This document shows, in pieces, positions 1-10,111 of a DNA stretch of 64,000 bases. The notes under the pieces are model-generated. The model was not told where the DNA came from, made no database searches, and worked only from the letters and a program-made list of their open reading frames with translations. The translations under genes and the position numbers were made by a program. Source of the stretch: Aquibium sp. ELW1220 (GTDB taxonomy: Bacteria; Pseudomonadota; Alphaproteobacteria; Rhizobiales; Rhizobiaceae); NCBI RefSeq assembly GCF_030398385.1, contig NZ_JAOAOQ010000012.1, forward strand, positions 86,915 to 150,914. Direction: 5' to 3'. Every line of letters starts with the position of its first letter. The first letter of the stretch is position 1.

Positions 1-1099
1 TGACCTCGGCCTTGTAGAGGCCGTTGATCGTCTCGGCGAGAGCGTTGTCGTAGGAGTCGCCGACACTGCCAACGGAGGGTTCGATGCCAGGTTCGGCCAG
101 TCGCTCGGTGTAGCGAATGCTGACATATTGAGAGCCCCTGTCGGAATGATGCACGAGGCCGCCGCGATGAATGGGCCGCCGTTCGTGCAGGGCCTGTTCG
201 AGAGCATCGAGGACGAAGCTCGCGTGCGCCGTCCGGCTCACCCGCCAGCCGACGATCCGACGGGCGTAGGCGTCGATGACGAAGGCGACGTAGACAAAGC
301 CCGACCAGGTGCTGACGTAGGTGAAGTCCGACAGCCAGAGCCTGTTCGGTGCCGGGGCATGGAACACCCGGTTCACATGGTCGAGCGGGCATGGCGCCGC
401 CTTGTCCTGCACCGTGGTGCGGACGATCTTGCCGCGGATGACGCCCTGAAGGCCCAAGTCGGCCATCAGCCGCTCGACCGTGCAGCGTGCGACAGCGAAG
501 CCTTCGCGTAGCATCTGACGCCAAACCTTGCGCGCGCCATAGACCTCGAAATTCTCGGCAAAGACGCGCTCGATCTCGGGCTTCAGCATCAAGTCCCGCT
601 TCGCCCGCGCCGACAGCCTCTCGGGATCGAGACGCTTGGCGACGTGGTCGCGGTAGGTCGACGGGGCGATCGGCAGCACCCTGCAGATCGGCTCGACCCC
701 ATGCGCCTCGCGGTGATCGTCGATAAACGCGATCATCGCTTGAATGGGCGGTCGAGCTCCGTCCCGCTGCCCGGCAGGCGTTTGCTTGCAAACGCCGAGA
801 GGGGGGGCAAAGTAAGCGCTCGCCTTGCGCATAACCTCGTTGGCCTGCCGAAGCTCACGGTTCTCCCGCTCCAGAGCCTTCAGCTTCGCTACCATGTTCG
901 TCGGCATACCGGCCCGTTTGCCGGCGTCGACCTCCGCCTTCGTCACCCACTCGTTCAGCGTTTGGCCCGTGCAGCCGATCTTGGACGCGATCGACATGAT
1001 CGCCGCCCAGCGGGAGGGGTGTTCATGTTCGTGATCCAGCACCAGCCGCACGGCTCGCTGGCGCACTTCCGGGGAAAACTTGTTCGTCGTCTTGCTCAT
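1..1099 (-). CDS. IS3-family transposase, OrfA and OrfB fused in one frame (C-terminus off window)
   Basis: This is a DDE transposase that cuts and joins the ends of its IS3 element. Translating from ATG 1099, the first ~90 residues are an OrfA-type helix-turn-helix followed by a leucine-zipper-like segment ending near KASAYFA. The rest is an rve integrase core with D258 (LSDFTYV), D320 (HHSDRG) and E356 (LAETING), giving the DD(35)E spacing typical of IS3. Normally OrfB is reached by a programmed -1 frameshift. Here the OrfA start reads straight into OrfB with no stop. The alternative frame still contains a typical OrfA end (ELDRPFKR then TGA at 733-735). The join lies at a run of seven C (801-807) followed by a perfect hairpin (777-796). 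The protein is open to the left edge and shows no damage. Confidence 0.9.
   Translation of the reverse strand, partial: MSKTTNKFSPEVRQRAVRLVLDHEHEHPSRWAAIMSIASKIGCTGQTLNEWVTKAEVDAGKRAGMPTNMVAKLKALERENRELRQANEVMRKASAYFAPPLGVCKQTPAGQRDGARPPIQAMIAFIDDHREAHGVEPICRVLPIAPSTYRDHVAKRLDPERLSARAKRDLMLKPEIERVFAENFEVYGARKVWRQMLREGFAVARCTVERLMADLGLQGVIRGKIVRTTVQDKAAPCPLDHVNRVFHAPAPNRLWLSDFTYVSTWSGFVYVAFVIDAYARRIVGWRVSRTAHASFVLDALEQALHERRPIHRGGLVHHSDRGSQYVSIRYTERLAEPGIEPSVGSVGDSYDNALAETINGLYKAEV
777..807 (-). other. Probable frameshift signal of the IS3 element: C7 run plus hairpin
   Basis: On the minus strand seven C residues (801-807) are followed after four bases by a perfect stem with 9-bp arms GGCGTTTGC and GCAAACGCC and a 2-nt loop. 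A slippery homopolymer plus a downstream stem is the usual layout for IS3-family frameshifting between OrfA and OrfB. With seven C the two frames are already joined. With six C they would be separate and would need the shift. Confidence 0.6.
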
Positions 1100-1153
1100 G
1101 ATGGCTCCATCCTACTCATGAGTTGGAGCCTCCGGCAAACCCGGGGCGGTTCA

Positions 1154-1440
1154 ATCGTGGTGCGGCCAACCGCTCAGGACTGAGTGCAGAAACGACGGAA
1201 TCTTGGCGCCGAACAGAGGCTGAGGGTCTAGTCCTGCGTCGTCGGTCGGACAGTTCGCAATGAGGTCGACTCCTGCCAGTCCCCGGTCGGGCGCGCCGCG
1301 CGCGCCTGGACGGCTCGAACGAGGCGGTTTGACGTCTGTCCCCTTCTGGTCTCGCAATCACCTTCATCTGACATCGACGTGTGAAGCCTCTCGTCAAGGG
1401 CAGTTATGGGTGGCGGGCAATGCCGGCCACCCAACGTTTG
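1154..1440. other. Intergenic stretch beside the IS end, no gene seen
   Basis: The 287 bp between the IS3 end and the aldo/keto reductase stop codon contain only short overlapping open frames on both strands. Their amino-acid composition is typical of antisense or non-coding GC-rich DNA. I see no RNA gene, clear terminator or family motif. Confidence 0.5.
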
Positions 1441-3428
<1,988 letters not shown>

Positions 3429-3893
3429 AGACCTCGTGATCTCAATCGCCATCCTCGGCAGCTTTCGGCACACCATAGAAGGGCGAACGACGGCAATGGG
3501 GTCGTGCGTTGACGAGGCAAACTTTGCCCGATGACGCTAAGCTGTAACGGCGGCTTACCGCCGAGCGCTTCCCAGAACCGGACCGTCCGGTGTCGTGAAG
3601 AGTTTCGGGCGCCGGCAGGCGTACGAAAGTCCCCGAGGAAGGAACCCGCGAGCCACGATTCGATGGCTATGGAGATTTCGATCTGCGGCCGATGTCGGCG
3701 TTGGCGCGACCGGCGCTGGGAAGCGCGATGGTGGATGCGGATAGGCCGCTTCGTTGCGCCTCTGCGCGGTTTAGGCGACCCGGAACTGGTTCGGGGAGAC
3801 CCGTGTCGGCGTCAGCGATTGCCGTCGCCGCACGCGAGTTCGTTCCCGGAGGCGGAACGTCTGCGGCTGTAGGCTCGACCATGCCATGCCGGG
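3429..3893. other. Intergenic and IS91 distal-end region with hairpins
   Basis: No convincing gene lies here. Two perfect small inverted repeats stand close together: CGGCGG-CTTA-CCGCCG at 3548-3563 and ACCGGAC-C-GTCCGGT at 3577-3591. Subterminal palindromes are typical of IS91-family ends, so the distal end of the IS91 remnant probably lies near 3.55 kb. Short open frames in this stretch look like shadows of GC-rich DNA. Confidence 0.45.
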
Positions 3894-4918
3894 TCATGGG
3901 GCGGTCTCCCGGTTCGTCGCCGACGCGTGCGGCGGTCCACGCGGCTGCCCCCAACGTTCGAAGGTCTCGATGACGATCATGCGTCCGCCGCAGCATGGGC
4001 ATGGCGGGCGGTAGTCGTCCGGTTCGCCTGGTGTGTCGTCATCAGGCGACGCGGCGACATCCAGGAGTTTGTGGGCGAGCGCGAGGCTGGCCCTGCGGGC
4101 GGAGCCGGCGAGCAGACCCCCGGATCAAGTCCGGGGCAGGCTCCATGCCGGATGCGATGGAAGCCGCGTGGCAGGACATGGATCAGGAAGCGGCGGATGA
4201 ACTCGTCGGCCGCAAGCGTCATGACCTGCTGCCGGTCCGCGCCGTCGCGGCGATAATCCTTGTAGCGGAAGGTGACGCCGTCCTGGTCGAATGCGATCAG
4301 GCGGCTGTTCGAGATCGCGACCCGGTGGGTGTAGCGCGAAAGATAGGCAAGCACCGCCTCCGGTCCTGCGAAGGGCGCCTTGGCATACACGACCCAGCGC
4401 TTCGTCCGGACAGGAGCAAGGTGGCGCAGGAAGGCTCGGCGGTCGATGAGGTGCGCCAAGGTTCCGAAGAAGGCGAGCCGCCCGGCGTCGTGGAGAGCGA
4501 TCAGCCGGGTGAGGAACAGTCGGCGGAACAGCTTGCCGAGCACGCGCACCGGAAGCAGGAAGGCCGGCCGCGAGGAGATCCAGCGGCTTCCGTCCGGCGC
4601 GATGCCGCCGCCCGGCACGATCATGTGCACGTGCGGATGATGGGTCATCGCCGATCCCCAGGTGTGGAGCACGGCGGTGATGCCGATGCGCGCGCCGAGA
4701 TGCTTCGGATCGGCGGCGATCGTGAGCATCGTCTCCGACGCCGCCTTGAACAAAAGGTCGTAGACGAGCGCCTTGTTCTGGAACGCGATGTCGGCGACCT
4801 CGGCGGGCAGCGTGAACACGACGTGGAAGTATCCGACCGGCAGCAGGTCGGCCTCGCGCTCGGCAAGCCACGTCCGCGCTGCCGCGCCCTGACACTTCGG
4901 GCAGTGCCGGTTGCGGCA
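3894..4918 (-). pseudogene. IS91-family transposase, C-terminal part (frameshifted)
   Basis: This segment encodes the rest of the zinc-binding domain (RNRHCPKCQGAAARTWLAERE), the Y2 transposase core with the metal-binding HHPHVHMIVPGGG motif and the catalytic-tyrosine region LAYLSRYTHRVAISNSRL. After LPRGFHRIRH the frame is lost because a palindrome, CCCCGGA-TCAAG-TCCGGGG, has replaced a few bases. Downstream the original C-terminus is still readable in another frame (GSARRASLALAHKLLDVAAS, later PPCPCCGGRMIVIETFERWG) and stops at 3894. Without that shift the open frame ends at 3977 with unrelated residues. The N-terminal part lies at 6475-6669. Confidence 0.85.
4117..4137. repeat. REP-like palindrome inside the IS91 transposase
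   Basis: CCCCGGA-TCAAG-TCCGGGG at 4118-4136 is an imperfect dyad of a type I know as a common dispersed repeat in alphaproteobacterial genomes. It sits where the transposase should read RHYGLLAGS, and reading through it gives HGACPGLDPGVCS. This indicates that the palindrome arrived after the transposase and broke its frame. Confidence 0.7.
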
Positions 4919-4945
4919 GGTAATGGGCGACGCCCATTACCTGCC
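4915..4945. repeat. 31-bp perfect palindrome at the left end of the inserted element
   Basis: GGCAGGTAATGGGCG and its exact complement flank a single A at 4930. The half-site GGTAATGGG is the same as in the terminal repeats, so this could be a recombinase core or binding site (inference). Confidence 0.8.
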
Positions 4946-4974
4946 TTATGGGCAAAGCCGGTAATGGGGAGCTG
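4942..4974. repeat. Left 33-bp terminal inverted repeat
   Basis: This stretch, beginning TGCCTTATGGGC and ending GGGGAGCTG, is the exact reverse complement of 6445-6477. Confidence 0.9.
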
Positions 4975-5090
4975 CCAATCGCGATCACCGTATTTTCCTG
5001 TGCATTGCCGCTCTCGATCTCTCCATTACAAGTCGCCCGTGCGGCCCCGTTGGGTCGGCCACTGATGGCTGATCACATACGGAGACGGAC

Positions 5091-6393
5091 ATGTTGGAAA
5101 CATACTTCTCGGCAGCGAAGATGCTGGGGCATCTGCGAAGTGGGCCGAGCGGGCCGTACCTTGACGGGTTTGCAGCGGCGCTTGAGCGGCAGGGCTATGG
5201 CCCCGAGACAGCGGTTCGCTATTTGCGAGCGGCGGCTCACATCGGCCATTTTGTGGCCGAGCAAGGCGCGGGCCCGACGGACGTTGATCTCGCCGCGTTC
5301 GGCGAACACGTGCGGACTTGCCGGTGCCCACGCGCCAAAGGCGGCCGGCGCAACCATCACACCATCTACGGTGCAAGGTTCTTTCGTCGACACCTCGTCG
5401 AGCTCGGCCTTTGCCAGTCCGCAGCCGTGGGGGCAGCACCCGCTGAGCCGCAGCTGGTCGCCGACTTCAAGACGTGGCTGCGCAAGCATCGCGGCGCATC
5501 CGATGCCACCGTCAGGCTTTACGCCCGCGATGCCGCAGGCCTGATGATGGAGCTTCGATCTGACCCGGCCGATCGATGCCGGGCTCGTCAGCACCTTCCT
5601 TGAGCATCTTGAGGACGAGCGCAAACACGCGGCCGTAACGCGCAACGTTCGCCTGGCGGCGATCAAGTCGTTCGTCCGCTTCCTCGAGTACCGGCAGCCG
5701 GCGGCGCTCGAGCAAATCCGCTGTGTACTGGCGATCCCGTTCAAGAAAACTGACACGCGCCTTGTGCCCTACCTTCTGCGCGAAGAGCTCCAAGCCGTGC
5801 TCGACGCTCCCGATCCGACGACACGCGATGGCATCCTTTATCGCGCAATGCTGCACGTGGCCGTCTGCGCAGGGCTGCGCGTCTCCGAGCTGACGGGCCT
5901 CAAGGTCGATGACATCGACCTGCCTTCGATGAGCATCCGCGTGCTCGGCAAGGGACGCCGGGAGCGGACGCTTCCATTGTGGAAGCCAGCGGCCGCTGCG
6001 CTGCGTGCCTGGCTGGCCATCCGCAAACAGGTCGCGACACCCGAGGTATTTGTCAACGCCCGTGGTGAGCCGCTGAGCCGATGGGGCTTTGCCTATCTGC
6101 TCAGACAGCACGCCGCGACTGCGGCTCGCAAGCAGCCCGGTCTCGCCAAGAAACGCATCTCGCCCCACGTGCTCAGGCACACCTGCGCGATGGTCGTTCT
6201 GCAAGCGACGGGGGACATCCGGAAAGTGTCGCTGTGGCTGGGCCACGCTACGCTGACGACCACGGAGGCCCATACGCGCGGCGATCTAACCGAGAAGCTC
6301 GATGCGATGGAGGCGATCCTGCCGCCCCACCTGTGCCGCGGCGTCTTCCAGCCCACCGATCGGCTGATCGAACTCCTCAGGCGTACCTCGTAA
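5091..6393 (+). pseudogene. Tyrosine-type recombinase/integrase of the inserted element (frameshifted)
   Basis: A site-specific recombinase that would move the surrounding element. The first frame (5091-5603) gives the N-terminal SAM-like DNA-binding domain, from MLETYFSAAKMLGHLRSG to YARDAAGLMMEL. The frame is then lost near 5550-5570. The homologous continuation FDLTRPIDAGLVSTFLEHLEDE runs in another frame and joins the catalytic domain. That domain has the Arg in CAGLRVSELTGL, HVLRHTCA (H-x-x-R), the downstream GHATLTTTE and an expected nucleophile region near TEAHTRGDL, where the usual Tyr is not obvious (H instead). A GGAGA ribosome site precedes ATG 5091. The TAA stop at 6391 overlaps an inner inverted repeat. 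With a frameshift and a possibly missing Tyr it is probably inactive; a sequencing error at the shift cannot be excluded. Confidence 0.8.
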
Positions 6394-6444
6394 TGGAGAG
6401 CAGGATTGGCGGTGATTGGTGCCGGAGCGCGATCAAATTGCCGC

Positions 6445-6477
6445 CAGCTCCCCATTACCGGCTTTGCCCATAAGGCA
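6445..6477. repeat. Right 33-bp terminal inverted repeat
   Basis: This stretch, beginning CAGCTCCCC and ending CATAAGGCA, is the exact reverse complement of 4942-4974. The IS91 transposase sequence resumes at its outer edge. Confidence 0.9.
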
Positions 6478-6669
6478 AGAGTTGTAGGCGATGCGCCACT
6501 GGCCGCAGTCCTCGCAGGCCTCGACGTGACCGCCGAGGGCCGCGGCACGACAATGCTCGATCGCCGACATGACCTTGAGCTGGGCGAGGCTTAAGCGCCC
6601 TGCATGGGCGGCTCGGTAGGCAAGCCCTGCGGCTCGGAAGATGTCGGCGACCTCGATCGAGGCGCGCAC
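6475..6669 (-). pseudogene. IS91-family transposase, N-terminal part
   Basis: Starting at GTG 6669, two codons after the integrase stop, this encodes RASIEVADIFRAAGLAYR and the first zinc ligands in EACEDCGQWRIAYNSC. At that point the host gene is interrupted by the inverted-repeat element. Its continuation, RNRHCPKCQG, is found at the other side of the insert near 4918. The close spacing to the upstream integrase suggests the two genes were one operon in the intact IS91 element. Confidence 0.85.
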
Positions 6670-6672
6670 GGC

Positions 6673-7581
6673 TCAGCCGTCGGGCGAGATCTCTGCCGGT
6701 CTGAACAGGCCGAGCTCGTCGAGCGGGCTCGTGACCGTGCGCACCGTCCGTGTCGCGACCTTGGCGTAGAGGGCGGTGTTGTTGAGCTTGGCATGCCCAA
6801 GCAGCACCTGGATGATCCGGATGTCGGTGCCGTCCTCCAGCAGGTGGGTCGCGAAGCTATGGCGTAGAGTGTGCGGCCCGACCCGCTTGGCGATCTCGGC
6901 GGCCCGGGCCGCCTCGACGACGATGCGATAGAGCTGCCGTGTGCTGATCGGCTTCATCGCGTGCTGTCCGGGGAACAGTCAGCCGTCGCGGTGCATCACG
7001 CCCTGCTGCCGTCCGACCTTCCACCACTCACGCAGGAGAGCGAGCAGATCCTCGGAAAGCATGGCGTTGCGACAGCGCCCGCCCTTGCCGCGTTCGACGC
7101 GCAGCAGCATGCGCTCGCTGTCGACGTCGGCAACCTTCAGCATCGACACCTCGGCGACGCGCAGGCCAGCCCCATAGGCGACAGAGTGCGCGGCCTGGTG
7201 CTTGAGGCACGTGGTGGCATTGAGCAGGCGGGCAACCTCGTCGCGACTGAGCACCACGGGCAGATTACGCCGATGCGCCAGCTGGACGAGCCTGCGCGCC
7301 AGGTCCGGGCGGTCGAGCGTGTGGGTGAAGAAGAAGCGCAGCGCCGACACGATGCTGTTCATGGTCGGCACGGGCACGCCGTCCGCCTGCTGCTCGATCT
7401 GGAACCGGCGCTGGTCATCGGCGGTCGCCGTGTCCGGTGAACGCCCGAGGAATGCCGCCAGGCGTCCGATGTCGCGGAGGTAGTTGCGTTGCGTCTCGCG
7501 TGAGAAGCGCCGCATGTTCATGTCGTCGATCAACCGCTGGCGCAGCGGGCTGATGCGCGTGTCGAGATGTGGGTGCTGCAT
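6673..7581 (-). pseudogene. IS91-associated tyrosine recombinase with internal stop
   Basis: An XerD-like integrase of the type found upstream of IS91 transposases. From ATG 7581: a SAM-like N-terminal domain (MNMRRFSRETQRNYLRDIGR), the catalytic Arg in YGAGLRVAEVSML, then HTLRHSFATHLLE (H-x-x-R), GHAKLNNTALYAKV with the nucleophile Tyr, and stop at 6673. The frame is cut by a single TGA at 6979-6981 between HRDG and LFPGQHAMKPIS, where relatives usually have Trp (TGG). One G-to-A change explains it. The catalytic domain after the stop has its own ATG (6957) but would lack the catalytic Arg, so I call it a pseudogene. All other genes here use TGA as a normal stop, so recoding is unlikely. Confidence 0.85.
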
Positions 7582-7811
7582 GGTCAGGCTCCTTGTTGAA
7601 GAAGCCCATCATGCTCTGCCGCTATCGGGCGACGCTCAATGGATGCGCAACGTCCGGCCTGTGCCCTCTACCTCAACCCAAGGCGCATTCCCGCGCAGCG
7701 GGTTCGTTCTCCGGCCCCGATCCCGCCTCTCGCGATGCGCCGACCAAACGTCTGGTCATGGGCGACGACCTTAGCTTCCCCGCCGCCCACAACCGCTTCC
7801 CCCGCCCCCCC

Positions 7812-9359
7812 TCACCCCCTCCTCAACCTCTCCTCCATCTCATGCCGCAAAATCTTCCCCGTCGTGCTCCGCGGAAAATCCTCGAACGGAATGAATCGCA
7901 CGGCCTTGGGGCGTTTGTAGGCGGCGAGTTGGGTGCGGCAGAGGGTTTCTATTTCGGGAGCGGTGAGGGTTTCGTCGTTGCGGGCGATGAAGGCGACGGG
8001 GACTTCGCCCCAGCGGTCGTCGCGCTGGCGCACGACGATCGCGTCGCGGATGCGCGGGTCGGACAGGAGCACGCGCTCGATCTCGGCCGGATAGATGTTC
8101 TCGCCGCCGGACTTGATCATGTATTTGGCGCGGTCGACGAAATCGTAGGTGCCGTCGGGGTTGCGGCGGAAGAGATCGCCCATGCGGAACCAGCCGCCGG
8201 CGAAATCGCGGGCATTGGTCTCGGCGGCGTTCCAGTAGCCGCTGAAGACGGTGGGGCCGCGTACCGCCGCCTCGCCGGGCGCGCCGTCGGGCACCTCGTT
8301 GCCGTCGGCGTCGAGGAGGCGTAGGTCGCAGAGCGCGCTGCGGCGCTTGGAGAGGCTTTCCGGGATCGTGCCCGGCGGGATCAGGTGGGAGGAGGCCGGC
8401 GGCAGGCCGGTCTCGGTCGAGCCGAAACTGTTGAGATAGGGGGCGCCGGTCAGCCGCGAGAGCTCGGCGATCTGGTGCCTGGGCACGAGGTCGGCCATGG
8501 CGCCGACCGCGCGGATGCTCTTCGGGCGGCGCCCGCTGCGCTGCAGCAGGTCGATGACGGGTTCGATCGAGCCCGGCATCAAAAGCATCCAGCCGATTTC
8601 GTGCCGCTCCATGGCGTCGACGATGGCCTCGGCGTCGAAACCGTCGACGACGATCACCGTCGCGCCCGACATCAGCGCGCCGAGCACCTGGTCGGTCGAG
8701 CCCATGTGGAACATCGGCGCCCAGGCGACGAAGCCGTCGCGCTCGGAGGCGTGCATGTCGACGCGCAGCACCATGTTGCGGGCGATCTCGGCACGGTGGC
8801 TGATCAGCGCGCCCTTGGGCATGCCGGTGGTGCCGCTGGTGTAGAGGATGACGAGGCCGTCCTCGGGTTCGATCTCGGGCAGCCGGTCGAGAGGGCGGGC
8901 CTCGAGGAGGGGCTCGTAGTCGCGCTCGAGGACGAAGTGCTGCCGCGTGCCCGTGTCGAGGGCGGCGAGCGTCGCTTCGAACCGCTGCGAGACGACGATC
9001 AGCGACGGGTCGACGAGGTCGATGCAGTGCTGCAGCTCGCCAGGCGCCAGGCGCCAGTTCTGGCAGGCGACGATGGCGCCCAGCGCTGCGCAGGCAAGCT
9101 CGATCTCGGCATATTCGAGACGGTTCTCCGACAGGAGCGCCAGCCGGTCGCCGCGGCACAGGCCAAGACCGTGCAGCGCGCCGGCGAGGGCCGCGACGCG
9201 GCGGTCGAGCTCGCGGTAGCTCACCTTGCGAGCGCCCGCCTCGATGGCGATCGCATCCGGATCGCGCCGCGCACAGGCGCGAAAAAGGCCGTGGACGGTG
9301 AGGCGGCCGGAAGCCACGACGTCCTGGCGCCAGGACGGTGTCGTGGTTGGTGACTGCAT
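7812..9359 (-). CDS. AMP-forming acyl-CoA ligase
   Basis: Adenylate-forming enzyme of 515 residues that would activate a carboxylic acid with ATP and attach CoA. Motifs in order: ATP-binding loop LYTSGTTGMPKGALISH (about 170-186), LNSFGSTETG, the hinge GGWFRMGDLFRRNPDG, DRAKYMIKSGGENIYPAEIE, and the C-terminal catalytic Lys in STTGKILRHEM. Length fits the FadD3/cyclohexanecarboxylate/long-chain ligase group. ATG 9359 is preceded by GGGAGGATCT. It is the last gene of a minus-strand operon after enoyl-CoA hydratase and a TetR regulator. It probably acts with the ABC transporter on the other strand to activate the imported acid. The substrate is not determined; a FadD13- or benzoate-type specificity is equally possible. 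Confidence 0.93.
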   Translation of the reverse strand: MQSPTTTPSWRQDVVASGRLTVHGLFRACARRDPDAIAIEAGARKVSYRELDRRVAALAGALHGLGLCRGDRLALLSENRLEYAEIELACAALGAIVACQNWRLAPGELQHCIDLVDPSLIVVSQRFEATLAALDTGTRQHFVLERDYEPLLEARPLDRLPEIEPEDGLVILYTSGTTGMPKGALISHRAEIARNMVLRVDMHASERDGFVAWAPMFHMGSTDQVLGALMSGATVIVVDGFDAEAIVDAMERHEIGWMLLMPGSIEPVIDLLQRSGRRPKSIRAVGAMADLVPRHQIAELSRLTGAPYLNSFGSTETGLPPASSHLIPPGTIPESLSKRRSALCDLRLLDADGNEVPDGAPGEAAVRGPTVFSGYWNAAETNARDFAGGWFRMGDLFRRNPDGTYDFVDRAKYMIKSGGENIYPAEIERVLLSDPRIRDAIVVRQRDDRWGEVPVAFIARNDETLTAPEIETLCRTQLAAYKRPKAVRFIPFEDFPRSTTGKILRHEMEERLRRG

Positions 9360-9403
9360 CAGATCCTCCCTGCCGATCCGCCCCGCGCACGGTCCGGCGC
9401 CTG

Positions 9404-10111
9404 CTACGGCGCTGCCGGACCGGTCATCCGCTCCAGCCTCGCCACCGCCCGTTCCAGCCGTTCGGCGAGGTCGGGCGCCGGCGGCGTGTCGGGCCTGCGC
9501 CGTTCGAGGCCGCTGAGCACGAGGTCGGCGATCATGTCGGCGGTGGCGTCGGGGTCGAAGTCGCCTTCGCCGCGGAGATAGGCGAAGGTGCGGTGCTCGG
9601 TGCAGCCGTAGATCATGTCGCGGATCAGCCGCAGCGGCACGTCCTCGCGCAGCTCGCCCGCCGCCATGCCTTCCTTGATGATGTCGAGCGTGCGACGCGT
9701 GTATTCGCGGTTGAGCTCGTGCACGGCGGTGTGGCTGTAGTCGCGGCCGGTGCGCAGGTGCTGGAACATCAGGTTGCAGAGCGCCGGCTCGTCGTGGATC
9801 GTCGACAGATGGCGCCAGATCATGAAGCGCAGCCGGTTGCGCGTGCCGCGGATGCCGGAAAGCTGCAGGTCGTAGTCGGCGAGCATGCCCTCGTACCAGT
9901 CCTCGATCACCTTGACGAGCAGGTCGCGCTTGTTCTCGAAGTAGCGGTAGATGCTGCCTTCGACCACGTTGGCGCGTTCGGCGATGTCGGAGAGGGGGGC
10001 GTCCTCGTAGCCCTTTTCGCGAAAGACGGCGCGGGCGGCCGACATGATCTCGGCGACGCGCTGCTCGCGGGAGAGACGGAAGACCTGCCGGCGGGGGGTG
10101 CCGCTGTTCAT
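9404..10111 (-). CDS. TetR-family transcriptional regulator
   Basis: Repressor-type protein of 235 residues. The N-terminal helix-turn-helix is IMSAARAVFREKGYEDAPLSDIAERANVVEGSIYRYFENKRDLLVKVIEDW, the standard TetR motif ending in the YxYFxNK signature, and the ligand-binding C-terminal half is helical. The C-terminus resembles the TetR_C group seen beside acyl-CoA genes. ATG 10111 overlaps the stop of the enoyl-CoA hydratase by 4 bp (ATGA), so the two are translationally coupled. By analogy with FadR/PaaR-type TetR proteins it may respond to an acyl-CoA made by the locus and bind the dyads in the divergent promoter region at 10.98-11.17 kb (inference). Confidence 0.93.
   Translation of the reverse strand: MNSGTPRRQVFRLSREQRVAEIMSAARAVFREKGYEDAPLSDIAERANVVEGSIYRYFENKRDLLVKVIEDWYEGMLADYDLQLSGIRGTRNRLRFMIWRHLSTIHDEPALCNLMFQHLRTGRDYSHTAVHELNREYTRRTLDIIKEGMAAGELREDVPLRLIRDMIYGCTEHRTFAYLRGEGDFDPDATADMIADLVLSGLERRRPDTPPAPDLAERLERAVARLERMTGPAAP

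Larger units (their letters stand above)
1..1153 (-). mobile_element. IS3-family insertion sequence (partial, cut by window edge)
   Basis: The minus strand carries an IS3-type transposase, and just upstream of it is a terminal sequence reading TGAACCGCCCCGG on the minus strand (plus 1141-1153). IS3-family ends characteristically begin with TG and are followed by a short target duplication, so I place the element boundary at 1153. The other end lies left of the window. The boundary is inferred from the terminal motif only, because the matching repeat cannot be seen. Confidence 0.85.
4915..6477 (+). mobile_element. Small element with 33-bp inverted repeats and one tyrosine recombinase, inserted in the IS91 transposase
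   Basis: A ~1.56-kb segment splits the IS91 transposase between codons for NSC and RNRHC. It is bounded by perfect 33-bp inverted repeats (4942-4974 and 6445-6477) and carries a single integrase-type gene. Removing the insert restores the zinc-finger sequence exactly if GGCA is counted as a 4-bp duplicated target (4915-4918 and 6474-6477). The left end has an additional 31-bp palindrome that the right end lacks. The motif GGTAATGGG or its complement occurs at 4920, 4932, 4960 and 6451, and a related TAATGGAG pair lies further inside (5019-5028, 6391-6400). I do not recognise a named family; RIT elements carry three such recombinases, not one. Confidence 0.8.
3548..7700 (-). mobile_element. 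Degenerate IS91-family element with accessory integrase, interrupted by a second element
   Basis: Transcribed right to left: an accessory tyrosine recombinase (7581-6673, internal TGA), then a Y2-type IS91 transposase beginning at GTG 6669 and ending at 3894. IS91 elements transpose by a rolling-circle-like mechanism and many alphaproteobacterial members carry such an integrase directly upstream. The transposase is split by an insertion between 4918 and 6475 and carries a REP-like palindrome at 4117-4136. Both ends are approximate: the left is placed at subterminal hairpins and the right within the 230-bp gap before the acyl-CoA ligase. The element should be immobile unless complemented. Confidence 0.75.

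Noticed and set aside
1116..1434. Three overlapping minus-strand small frames next to the IS3 end
   Set aside because: They overlap each other in different frames, one crosses the IS boundary, and none has a motif or ribosome site.
3531..4002. Open frames on both strands between the AraC gene and the IS91 transposase
   Set aside because: They overlap the hairpin-rich IS91 end and the frameshifted transposase tail. Composition is that of shadows.
6979..6981. TGA recoded as tryptophan or selenocysteine in the integrase
   Set aside because: Other genes end at TGA normally and the context is a decayed IS. A point mutation is the simpler explanation.
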